Below are positions 1 to 5,221 of a stretch of DNA of 5,221 nucleotides, piece after piece. Within the stretch, counting starts at the first letter, position 1. Each line of letters begins with the position of its first letter. A model generated the notes under the pieces. The model did no database searches. It was not told the origin of the DNA and saw only the letters and a list, made by a program, of their open reading frames with translations. The position numbers and the translations under genes were made by a program. This stretch comes from Deltaproteobacteria bacterium. Its GTDB lineage: Bacteria > Myxococcota > B64-G9. The stretch is taken from NCBI GenBank assembly GCA_030591745.1, contig JAUVAM010000345.1:1-5221 (forward strand), read 5' to 3'.

Positions 1-1
1 C

Positions 2-1243
2 GATATGTCCTGGGGCCGAGTCAGCCACCCAAGCCAGGTATTTGGGGTTGGCGACGAAGTCAACGTCATGGTGCTGAAGTTCGACTCGGAAAGCGAACGG
101 GTCAGCCTGGGCATGAAGCAAATCGCCGAAGATCCCTGGACCCAGGCCGAAGAGAAATACCAAGTCGGCAACAAGGTGAGCGGCAAGGTCGTCTCCTTGA
201 CCGATTACGGTGCCTTCGTTGAGTTGGAAGAAGGCATCGAGGGCCTGATTCACATCAGCGAAATGTCCTGGACCAAACGCGTCAAGCACCCCAGTAAGAT
301 CGTGGCGGTGGGTGACGAAGTCGAGGCCATTGTTTTGGATATCGATGCGGGCAACAAGCGCATCTCCCTGGGCATGAAGCAGGTGGAAGCCAATCCCTGG
401 ACCGTCATCGAAGAACGCTATCCCGTGGGTTCGGTCATCCGGGGTCGCATTCGCAACATCACCGACTTCGGCGTGTTCATCGGCATCGAGGAAGGTATTG
501 ATGGGCTGGTTCATATTTCGGATATTTCCTGGACCCAGCGCATCAAGCACCCCAGCCAGTTGTACAAAAAAGGCGACGAAGTTGAGGCCATGGTGCTTCA
601 CATCGATCCGGACAACGAGCGATTCAGCCTGGGCATCAAGCAGTTGAGCGATGATCCCTGGTCGCGTATTCCTGAGAAGTATCCCCCGGGAACCCGCATC
701 AAGGGCAAGGCCATCAAGGTGACCGAGTTCGGTGCTTTCGTCGAGATCGCGGAAGGCATCGAAGGCCTGATCCACATCAGCGAGATGAGCCAGGACCGCA
801 TTGATGATCCTCACCAGATCGTCAACGAAGGCGACGAGATTGAAGTCATGGTCTTGGACGTGGACCCGGAAGAGCGGCGTATCGCTTTGAGCGTCAAGAG
901 CCTGCAGCTGTCCAAGGGTGAAGAGGACTATCAAGAATATCTGGCCAAACAGGGCGACGGCAGTACCTCTTTGGGTGAAGCTTTGTCCAAGGGCTTGAAC
1001 TTGCCGCCAGGCGAGGAAGCAACGGCGGCCAAAGCAGAAGCCACTGAAGAAGCCGCTGAAGAAGCCACTGAAGAAGCCGCTGAAGAAGCCACTGAAGAAG
1101 CCGCTGAAGAAGCCACTGAAGAAGCCACTGAAGAAGCCGCTGAAGAGGCCACTGAAGAGGCCGCTGAAGAGGCCACTGAAGAGGCTCCTGAGGAGAAGGC
1201 TGAAGAAGGCGGCGACGAAAAAGAATCAGAGGACAAGGAATAG
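2..1243 (+). CDS. rpsA: 30S ribosomal protein S1, 3' part (5' end outside window)
   Basis: Ribosomal protein S1 binds mRNA on the 30S subunit and helps place it for initiation. The frame is open to the left edge, and the first visible residues (DMSWGRVSHPS) lie inside an S1 (OB-fold) repeat, so the ATG at 5 is internal. Numbering from that Met, the visible part holds the end of one S1 repeat (about 1-38) and three complete ones (about 53-126, 140-213 and 227-300). Each carries the usual G-x-F-V/I ... G-L-I/V-H-I-S signature and ends in S-L-G-x-K-Q or a variant. By comparison with the six-repeat E. coli protein these are repeats 3 (part) to 6. The segment at 300-335 resembles the linker after the last repeat. 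The final 70 or so residues are an Ala/Glu-rich acidic tail, longer than in E. coli S1. Codon choice (CTG, CGC, CGT, AAG) fits a highly expressed gene. Family assignment is secure. Confidence 0.97.
   Translation, partial: DMSWGRVSHPSQVFGVGDEVNVMVLKFDSESERVSLGMKQIAEDPWTQAEEKYQVGNKVSGKVVSLTDYGAFVELEEGIEGLIHISEMSWTKRVKHPSKIVAVGDEVEAIVLDIDAGNKRISLGMKQVEANPWTVIEERYPVGSVIRGRIRNITDFGVFIGIEEGIDGLVHISDISWTQRIKHPSQLYKKGDEVEAMVLHIDPDNERFSLGIKQLSDDPWSRIPEKYPPGTRIKGKAIKVTEFGAFVEIAEGIEGLIHISEMSQDRIDDPHQIVNEGDEIEVMVLDVDPEERRIALSVKSLQLSKGEEDYQEYLAKQGDGSTSLGEALSKGLNLPPGEEATAAKAEATEEAAEEATEEAAEEATEEAAEEATEEATEEAAEEATEEAAEEATEEAPEEKAEEGGDEKESEDKE
1040..1195 (+). repeat. 13 tandem 12-bp units encoding the acidic tail of S1
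   Basis: In-frame minisatellite inside rpsA. Each 12-bp unit reads GCC-(ACT or GCT)-GAA-(GAA or GAG) and encodes A-T-E-E or A-A-E-E; the thirteenth is the variant A-P-E-E. ATEE and AAEE alternate strictly except at units 7-8, where two ATEE units adjoin. The fourth codon is GAA in the upstream units and GAG from about position 1147 onward. The broken alternation and the GAA/GAG boundary fit stepwise slippage or unequal exchange in whole units. Because 12 is divisible by three, copy-number change keeps the frame. Cognate role unknown; a disordered or helical acidic tail is inferred. Confidence 0.95.
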
Positions 1244-1265
1244 TCCCTCCGTGGGCCAGTTGAGT

Positions 1266-1274
1266 GGAAAGGAG
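1266..1274 (+). promoter_or_regulatory. Ribosome binding site of ihfB
   Basis: GGAAAGGAG ends 8 nt before the GTG at 1283. It is the strongest Shine-Dalgarno match among the gene starts in this window and fixes the non-ATG start of ihfB. The next genes (HIT, ychF) have only weak matches and may depend on translational coupling. Confidence 0.8.
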
Positions 1275-1282
1275 CCTTTGTC

Positions 1283-1591
1283 GTGACGAAGAGTCAGCTC
1301 ATCGAAGCGGTCGCTGGAAAGCTTGGAACCGTGTCGAAGAAGGATGTAGAGATCATCGTCGATACGATTTTCAATTGTATGACCGACGCATTGACGCGCG
1401 ACGAACGCATCGAAATTCGCGGTTTCGGTAGTTTTGTCTCAAAGATTCGGGATTCCCGAGAAGGCCGCAATCCAAAAACCGGCGAGAAAGTATACGTGCC
1501 GCGCAAGCGAACGCCTTTCTTTACCGTGGGCAAGGAACTCAAAGAGCGGGTCAACGTCGCCAGGGTTACCCATCCCACCACGTCTGGTTGA
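1283..1591 (+). CDS. ihfB: Integration host factor beta-like / HU-family DNA-bending protein
   Basis: Small basic nucleoid protein of 102 residues that, in its family, dimerises and sharply bends DNA. The N-terminal helices (MTKSQLIEAV..., 1-40) form the dimer body. R-I-E-I-R-G-F-G-S-F (42-51) is the family core, and G-R-N-P-K-T-G (61-67) is the tip of the DNA-binding arm with the intercalating proline at 64. MTKSxLIE, ERIEIRGFGSF and the GKEL-K/R-ER near the C-terminus resemble IHF-beta more than HU, and the position directly after rpsA matches ihfB in E. coli. The tail after GKELKERVNV is about 10 residues, a little longer than in E. coli IHF-beta. Start is GTG, supported by a strong ribosome binding site. 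Family is certain; the beta-subunit label rests on similarity and synteny, and a homodimeric HU-like role is not excluded. Confidence 0.88.
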   Translation: MTKSQLIEAVAGKLGTVSKKDVEIIVDTIFNCMTDALTRDERIEIRGFGSFVSKIRDSREGRNPKTGEKVYVPRKRTPFFTVGKELKERVNVARVTHPTTSG

Positions 1592-1597
1592 TCGGAT

Positions 1598-2077
1598 GTG
1601 GCCATGAAGCGCCTTTGGGCGCCATGGCGGATGCAGTACATTGAAGGCCCCAAAGAGCCTGGGTGTATCTTCTGTTTCGACCCCGAATTCGATGCCGATC
1701 GGCATGTGTTAAGGCGGGAAGAACACGCTCTGGTCATGTTGAACCGATACCCCTACACCAACGGTCATGTGATGGTGGTGCCCACGGCCCATGTGCATCG
1801 GCCTCATCTTCTTTCGGCCGAAGCTTCGGCGGCGCTTCACGTCTTGTTGATGCGTTCGGCGGAGGCCCTTGAAGCGCATTACGGCTGTGAGGGCATGAAC
1901 CTGGGCATGAATCTGGGCCGGGTGGCCGGTGCCGGTGTGGATGACCATGTCCACTACCACATCGTGCCGCGCTGGAACGGGGACCACAACTTCATTCCGG
2001 TGCTGGGCGATTGCCGAATCATGAACGAGCATCTGGACGAGACCTATCAAAAGCTGAAGCCGGTCTTTGACTGGTAG
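1598..2077 (+). CDS. HIT-family nucleotide hydrolase/phosphorylase (Ap4A-type)
   Basis: Histidine-triad protein of 159 residues (157 from the inner ATG). The triad H-V-H-Y-H-I-V spans 117-123, with His117, His119 and His121; in the family the last of these attacks the alpha-phosphate of dinucleoside polyphosphates or AMP conjugates. The N-terminal L-W-A-P-W-R-M-Q-Y-I (6-15) is typical of the bacterial Ap4A phosphorylase-like subgroup, and C-I-F-C (23-26) is a probable half of the zinc site seen in many members. N-R-Y-P-Y-T-N-G-H-V (49-58) is the conserved nucleotide-side strand. GTG at 1598 gives the longest frame. ATG at 1604 would begin MKRLWAPWRM, as homologues commonly do, and I think it at least as likely; both have a weak ribosome binding site. 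It lies 6-12 nt after ihfB and 8 nt before ychF, so it is probably co-transcribed. The substrate cannot be told from sequence. Confidence 0.93.
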   Translation: MAMKRLWAPWRMQYIEGPKEPGCIFCFDPEFDADRHVLRREEHALVMLNRYPYTNGHVMVVPTAHVHRPHLLSAEASAALHVLLMRSAEALEAHYGCEGMNLGMNLGRVAGAGVDDHVHYHIVPRWNGDHNFIPVLGDCRIMNEHLDETYQKLKPVFDW

Positions 2078-2085
2078 GTCGACTC

Positions 2086-3174
2086 ATGGGTTTTTCCTGC
2101 GGCATCATCGGGCTTCCCAACATAGGCAAATCGACCCTATTTAACGCCCTGACCGAGGGCCAGGTCGAGGCCGAGAACTACGCCTTCTGCACGGTGGCAC
2201 CCAACCACGGCGTGGCGCCCGTACCGGACCCGCGACTGGCTGCGGTCGCGGCTTGTTTCTCGCCGGAAAAAATTACCCCCACAAGTTTGGAATTCGTCGA
2301 TATCGCGGGCCTGGTGAAAGGCGCTGCAGAGGGCGAGGGACTGGGTAATCAATTTTTGGGTCAAATCGCCGCAGTGGATGCCGTCGCCCATGTCGTGCGC
2401 TGTTTTGAAGACGACAACGTAACGCATGTCCATGGGCAGGTGAATCCGGTCGATGACGTGGAAGTGGTGGAGACGGAATTGTTGCTAAGAGATCTGGAAT
2501 TGGCCGAAAGTCGCCTGGAAAAACAACTCAAGGTGGCGCGGGGCGGGGACACGGAGGCCAAAAACGAAGTAGCGGCCCTGGAACCGGTGGTCGAGGCCCT
2601 GCGCAAAGGCCAGTCGCTCCGAGCCCTCAACCTGGACGAAGAGCAACAAACTTGCCTGAAGGCCACGCCATTTCTCACGGCCAAACCCATCCTCTTCATC
2701 GCAAATGTCGGCGAGGACCAATTGAACTCATACGCCGACGAGGCCCTGTCCTGCCTGGCCCGCGCAAGACAAGCCGAACTGGTGATCATCTCAGCCGCCA
2801 TCGAGGCCGAGCTCAACGATCTGGAGCCAGCCGATCGCAAAGAGTACATGGCCGAACTGGGTCTCAGCACGAGGGGATTGGACGCCGTCGTCCAAGCCGG
2901 CTACGCCCTCTTAGACCTGGTGACTTTCTTCACCACCGTAGGCACGGAGGTCCGGGCCTGGACCGTCCCCAAAGGGACAATCGCCCCCAAGGCCGCGGGC
3001 AAGATCCACTCCGACATGGAACGAGGCTTCATCCGAGCCGAAGTCATCCAGGCCCCCGAGCTAATCGCCTTAGGCTCAGAACAAGCAGCTCGAGAACGAG
3101 GCCTGCTAAGACTCGAAGGCAAGGATTACCAGGTACAAGACGGGGACGTAATTCGTTTTCGTTTTAATGTCTGA
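2086..3174 (+). CDS. ychF: YchF/OLA1-type redox-responsive P-loop ATPase
   Basis: Cytosolic Obg-family P-loop protein of 362 residues, one shorter than E. coli YchF (363). In the family it prefers ATP over GTP and associates with the ribosome and with stress responses. Visible motifs: P-loop G-L-P-N-I-G-K-S-T (9-17); D-I-A-G-L (72-76), with Leu in place of the catalytic Gln of Ras-like GTPases; and N-V-G-E (207-210) where GTPases have NKxD, the change linked to ATP preference. Cys35 in F-C-T matches the redox-sensitive cysteine of E. coli YchF. A charged helical insertion (about 125-175) corresponds to the family's coiled coil, and the C-terminal TGS domain (about 278-361) holds E-V-R-A-W-T and A-A-G-K-I-H-S-D and ends in the usual F-N-V. 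ATG at 2086 gives the canonical MGFxCGIIGLP start. Codons in the last 60 or so residues shift to CGA, CTA, TTA and AGA. No clear terminator follows. Confidence 0.98.
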   Translation: MGFSCGIIGLPNIGKSTLFNALTEGQVEAENYAFCTVAPNHGVAPVPDPRLAAVAACFSPEKITPTSLEFVDIAGLVKGAAEGEGLGNQFLGQIAAVDAVAHVVRCFEDDNVTHVHGQVNPVDDVEVVETELLLRDLELAESRLEKQLKVARGGDTEAKNEVAALEPVVEALRKGQSLRALNLDEEQQTCLKATPFLTAKPILFIANVGEDQLNSYADEALSCLARARQAELVIISAAIEAELNDLEPADRKEYMAELGLSTRGLDAVVQAGYALLDLVTFFTTVGTEVRAWTVPKGTIAPKAAGKIHSDMERGFIRAEVIQAPELIALGSEQAARERGLLRLEGKDYQVQDGDVIRFRFNV

Positions 3175-3430
3175 GACCTGCTTGAACTCATATCTAATCC
3201 CCAACCCAACAAGGTGCACCCAACAAGGTGCGGTGCCCCAACAAGGTGCCACACGAACAGTAGGTGACCGAGAATCAGCCACGCTGTGACCGAAATCCGG
3301 AAGGTCCCAAGCTGGACTTTCTTCCTGGCTGGCCCAGCGCGAAAGCAGTTTCCTCAGAAATTCATACGGTTTCTTACCTAAGCGGCAATGCTGGCCCCAT
3401 GTGGTACAGGAATTGCTTCTACGTATGTGC
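3175..3430. other. Non-coding stretch between ychF and the transposase
   Basis: Nothing here codes convincingly. It contains the triple 13-bp repeat (3205-3249) with its 3' extension to 3263. An 8-bp direct repeat, GTGACCGA, occurs at 3264-3271 and 3286-3293 (22-bp period). A small inverted repeat, GCTGG/CCAGC, lies at 3328-3338. The GTG at 3401 is in frame with the transposase but adds ten residues that do not resemble its family. I see no convincing sigma-70 promoter and no intrinsic terminator for ychF. Confidence 0.6.
3205..3263 (+). repeat. Three copies of a 13-bp repeat upstream of the transposase, the last one extended
   Basis: CCCAACAAGGTGC occurs exactly at 3205-3217, 3219-3231 and 3237-3249 (start-to-start 14 and 18 bp). 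Copy 2 can fold as GCACC-CAACAA-GGTGC (3216-3231). The third copy continues as CA-C-ACGA-ACA-GTAG to 3263, and this 27-bp stretch matches the inverted copy at 4592-4618 at 23 positions. Flanking short repeats next to a RAYT gene are typical of REP elements, the substrates of that enzyme family. That these are its REPs is inference. An alternative is a remnant of a hutI 3' end, because the stretch reads PNKVPHEQ-stop in frame. Confidence 0.8.
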
Positions 3431-4369
3431 ATGGCCAGAAAACTACGATACATGCGTCAGTCCAGAGGCACCTTCGAGATCACCACCCGTACCCTGCAAG
3501 GCAGGCTGCTGTTGAGGCCATCCAAGGAACTCAACGCCATCATTTTGGGCATCATCGGAAGAGCCATCAAGCGTTACCCGGTCATGCTTCATTTGGTGGT
3601 GGTCGCTTCGAACCATATTCATATGATCCTCACCACGGAGAGCGTCAAGCTCTTGTCCGAATTCATGCGCCATGTTAATTCCAACATCGCCAGGGAGGCA
3701 GGCCTGCTGCACCAGTGGAGAGAGAAGTTTTGGGGCAGACGTTACACCGCCATCGAGATCCTTGATGACACCAAGCTGATCAATAAGGCAATCTACCTGC
3801 TTTCCCATGGCTGCAAGGAAGGCCTGGTGATGAAGCCGAGCGATTGGCCTGGGGTCAATTGCGTAGATGCGGTAACCCGTGGGAAAACAATGCAGGGAGT
3901 TTGGTATAATCGGACAAAGCAATACGAGGCCGGCCGGGTAGGCCAGCCAGTATCGAGAACCGACTTCGGCACCAAGTATGAGATTCCCCTAAGTCCACTG
4001 CCATGCTTCGCGGACCTAAGCATCGGTCAGCAGCGGGCCCAGTACCGTGCCATGATCCGGGACATCGAGCAGCACACCCGCCAGCAATTGATACGGGCCG
4101 GACGTCGAGTGATGGGCGCCAGGAAGGTCTCAGCCCAATCCCCCCATGGCAAACCGCATAAGGTAAAGAGGAGTCCAGCTCCTCTGTGTCACGCATCCGA
4201 CCCGGAAGAGCGAAGGCGCTACCGGGACGACTTCCGTTGGTTCACCGCCCTGTACAAGCAAGCATCCAGACGCCTGAGAGCTGGGGAGCAGGCTGTGCGC
4301 TTCCCCGACAATTGCTTCCCGCCGCCTCTTGCGTTCTCGGGAATCGGGGGAGTCGGGCCGCCTGGATAG
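3431..4369 (+). CDS. REP-associated tyrosine transposase (RAYT; Y1/HUH, IS200-like), long variant
   Basis: Single-strand-acting HUH nuclease/transposase of the Y1 family. RAYTs act on short extragenic palindromes rather than moving as ordinary insertion sequences. From the ATG at 3431 the protein is 312 residues, beginning MARKLRYMRQ as relatives do; the GTG at 3401 would add 10 residues. The metal-binding HUH motif is N-H-I-H-M-I-L (His62 and His64). K-F-W-G-R-R-Y follows at about 99-105, and the likely nucleophile is Tyr122 in K-A-I-Y-L-L-S-H-G, 58 residues after the second His, in the position of the family's catalytic Tyr. Residues after about 160 form an extension absent from short RAYTs such as E. 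coli YafM, with S-P-L-P-C, K-R-S-P-A-P-L and F-P-D-N-C-F-P-P-P. I recall similar long proteins in myxobacteria-like genomes. The frame is intact and all expected motifs are present, so it could be active. The ribosome binding site is poor, as often for transposases. The catalytic Tyr is assigned by position only. Confidence 0.88.
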   Translation: MARKLRYMRQSRGTFEITTRTLQGRLLLRPSKELNAIILGIIGRAIKRYPVMLHLVVVASNHIHMILTTESVKLLSEFMRHVNSNIAREAGLLHQWREKFWGRRYTAIEILDDTKLINKAIYLLSHGCKEGLVMKPSDWPGVNCVDAVTRGKTMQGVWYNRTKQYEAGRVGQPVSRTDFGTKYEIPLSPLPCFADLSIGQQRAQYRAMIRDIEQHTRQQLIRAGRRVMGARKVSAQSPHGKPHKVKRSPAPLCHASDPEERRRYRDDFRWFTALYKQASRRLRAGEQAVRFPDNCFPPPLAFSGIGGVGPPG

Positions 4370-4591
4370 CGGCGTGATGCCCTCCGAACGAATTAGCACC
4401 AATCGAGACAATCCTACTTGAAAATCCCTTCGAGGCAGGAAGGGTTCCTGCCTGCATTCCAAAGAGAAAGAAGCAGCGGAGGTGGTTTTGCCTCTCCCTT
4501 CAGGCCTGGCACAGTTTGCCCTCTTGGCGTACTCTTGACACTTGGGATCAGAGGGTTTTGGGAAGATGAAGGAGTGAGACTAAGCGTGATA
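4370..4591. other. Non-coding stretch between convergent transposase and hutI genes
   Basis: No gene is supported here; plus-strand frames that run on into 4765 are antisense to hutI. It holds the overlapping inverted repeats at 4426-4453. It also has a weaker one, CCCTCT (4519-4524) with AGAGGG (4550-4555), which has a 25-nt loop and is followed by TTTT, and could be a poor plus-strand terminator. TTGACA at 4535-4540 has no matching -10 box at the usual spacing. Confidence 0.6.
4421..4453 (-). terminator. Overlapping hairpins; possible terminator for hutI
   Basis: Two mutually exclusive stems share bases. One is AGGCAGGAA (4433-4441) with TTCCTGCCT (4445-4453), a perfect 9-bp stem with a 3-nt loop. 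The other is CCCTTC (4426-4431) with GAAGGG (4439-4444), a 6-bp stem with a 7-nt loop. Read on the minus strand, the second stem is followed by ATTTTC, which resembles an intrinsic terminator about 140 nt beyond the hutI stop. On the plus strand there is no T-run, so it is not a clear terminator for the transposase. It could instead be a REP-like palindrome belonging to the transposase module. Confidence 0.45.
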
Positions 4592-4618
4592 CTACGACTC
4601 GTATGGCACCTTGTTGGG
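4592..4618 (-). repeat. Inverted copy of the left-hand repeat, inside the 3' end of hutI
   Basis: GCACCTTGTTGGG (4606-4618) is the exact reverse complement of the 13-bp repeat found three times at 3205-3249. The match extends leftward: 19 of 20 positions over 4599-4618 against 3237-3256, and 23 of 27 over 4592-4618 against 3237-3263. It ends in GTAG on the minus strand, whose TAG is the hutI stop codon. The flanks CGTATGG (4600-4606) and CCATACG (4625-4631) pair as a 7-bp stem, placing most of the repeat in an 18-nt loop. Confidence 0.85.
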
Positions 4619-5221
4619 ACGGGACCATACGGTTTTGCCTCGTTTGTAGACTTGATGGGTCATGGGCACGCCGAAGTGATAGATCAAGTTGCGGAAGTCT
4701 CTTGTGTTGAGGATCAGCAGGTCGGCCAGTCGGCCGGGGGTCAGGCTGCCGATTTCATTGTCTAAGTCCAGGGCTGCCGCGGCCCAGCGGGTGGCGCCGA
4801 GCAGGGCTTCTCTGGGGTAGATGCCGTTGTAGAGGCAGGCCATGTTGAGCATCAGGGGTAGGTTCTCGCTGTGGCAGCTTCCCGGGTTGAAATCGGTGGA
4901 AATGGCCAGCTTGCAGCCGGCATCCGCCAGCATGCGCCCTGGGGCGAAATCCGTTCTGCCCAGGAAATAAGTGGCTCCTGGCAGCAAGACGGCTACTGTT
5001 TTCGAGTCGGCAAGCGCCCTGGCGTCTTCTTCTGTTACTTTTTCTAAGTGATCGACACTGACCGCGCCCAATTCCAGAGCCAAGTCGATGGCACCCGTGC
5101 GTGTGATTTGCTCGGCGTGCATCTTGGGCTTCAGGCCCAGTTCCAGACCTCGGCGGAGGATCGTTTCGGCTTCTTTGACGCTGAAGGCCCCGCTGTCGAC
5201 AAAGACATCGCAGAATCGCGC
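4592..5221 (-). CDS. hutI: Imidazolonepropionase, C-terminal half (5' end outside window)
   Basis: Amidohydrolase that opens 4-imidazolone-5-propanoate to N-formimidoyl-L-glutamate, the third step of histidine degradation. The frame is open to the right edge (first residues ARFCDVFVDSGAFS), so the ATG at 5122 is internal. The visible 209 residues are about half of the usual 400-420. Numbered from the edge, K-M-H-A-E (33-37) carries His35 and S-T-D-F-N-P-G-S (108-115) carries Asp110, matching metal ligands of the family. D-H-L (57-59) and the closing A-D-L-L-I-L ... Y-H-F-G-V segment are also typical. The first metal-binding HxH motif would lie outside the window. After the usual end (...VYKRGKTVW) there is a tail, SRPNKVPYES, encoded largely by the inverted repeat. 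No other hut gene is visible. It is convergent with the transposase gene, whose end lies 222 bp away. Confidence 0.95.
   Translation of the reverse strand, partial: ARFCDVFVDSGAFSVKEAETILRRGLELGLKPKMHAEQITRTGAIDLALELGAVSVDHLEKVTEEDARALADSKTVAVLLPGATYFLGRTDFAPGRMLADAGCKLAISTDFNPGSCHSENLPLMLNMACLYNGIYPREALLGATRWAAAALDLDNEIGSLTPGRLADLLILNTRDFRNLIYHFGVPMTHQVYKRGKTVWSRPNKVPYES

Noticed and set aside
169..178. CAACAAGGTG inside rpsA, matching 10 bases of the 13-bp repeat
   Set aside because: It reads as ordinary codons (AAC AAG GTG) in a conserved S1 repeat, and the match does not extend into the flanks, so it is a chance coding match.
931..1236. Minus-strand frame rich in Ser/Ala/Val opposite the end of rpsA
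   Set aside because: It is the antisense reading of the 12-bp repeat array; the period keeps it open by construction and it resembles no protein.
3205..3249. CRISPR array
   Set aside because: Repeats are only 13 bp and spacers are 1-5 bp, far too short, and no cas gene is present.
3264..3515. 83-residue plus-strand frame ahead of the transposase
   Set aside because: Low-complexity, non-family-like sequence that overlaps the transposase start in another frame; no ribosome binding site was seen.
3903..3910. TGGTATAAT-like extended -10 box within the transposase gene
   Set aside because: There is no -35 element at the proper distance, and no gene begins downstream on that strand.
3237..4618. 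Classical insertion sequence with terminal inverted repeats and target duplication
   Set aside because: Y1/RAYT enzymes do not use terminal inverted repeats or make target duplications, I see no duplicated target, and the right repeat is coding sequence of hutI.
4418..4765. 115-residue plus-strand frame between the transposase and hutI
   Set aside because: Its second half is antisense to hutI and its first half runs through the hairpins; no family features.

Overview
The window is a moderately GC-rich bacterial chromosomal segment. Four housekeeping genes lie on the plus strand: the 3' part of rpsA, then ihfB, a HIT-family hydrolase gene and ychF. A REP-associated (RAYT-type, Y1/HUH) transposase gene follows on the same strand. 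The right end holds the 3' half of hutI on the minus strand. The S1-IHF linkage, an Ala/Glu-rich tail on S1, and a long RAYT variant of a type I associate with myxobacteria and relatives suggest a Deltaproteobacteria-grade organism (Myxococcota, Bdellovibrionota or Desulfobacterota). This placement is inferred from family resemblance only.

Positions 2-3174 look like one transcription unit. rpsA is separated from ihfB by 39 nt, ihfB from the HIT gene by 6 nt (12 if the inner ATG is used), and the HIT gene from ychF by 8 nt. The products serve translation (S1, and YchF as a ribosome-linked ATPase), nucleoid architecture (IHF/HU) and nucleotide hydrolysis (HIT). rpsA ends in 13 tandem 12-bp units (1040-1195) that encode a strongly acidic tail.

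Positions 3175-4591 form an accessory island. A 256-bp non-coding stretch carries three exact copies of a 13-bp repeat, CCCAACAAGGTGC. An intact RAYT-type transposase (3431-4369) follows, with the HUH motif in an N-terminal domain and a C-terminal extension of roughly 155 residues. A 222-bp non-coding stretch after it holds a compact set of overlapping inverted repeats.

hutI (imidazolonepropionase, histidine degradation) runs convergently and leaves the window at the right edge, so its N-terminal half is missing. Its last nine codons, including the stop, match the third left-hand repeat in inverted orientation (23 of 27 positions by eye). The transposase gene is therefore bracketed by inverted copies of one repeat. 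The right copy is protein-coding, and the left copy still reads in frame as a near-identical peptide ending at the same TAG. This RAYT-repeat-hutI arrangement is the least ordinary part of the window.
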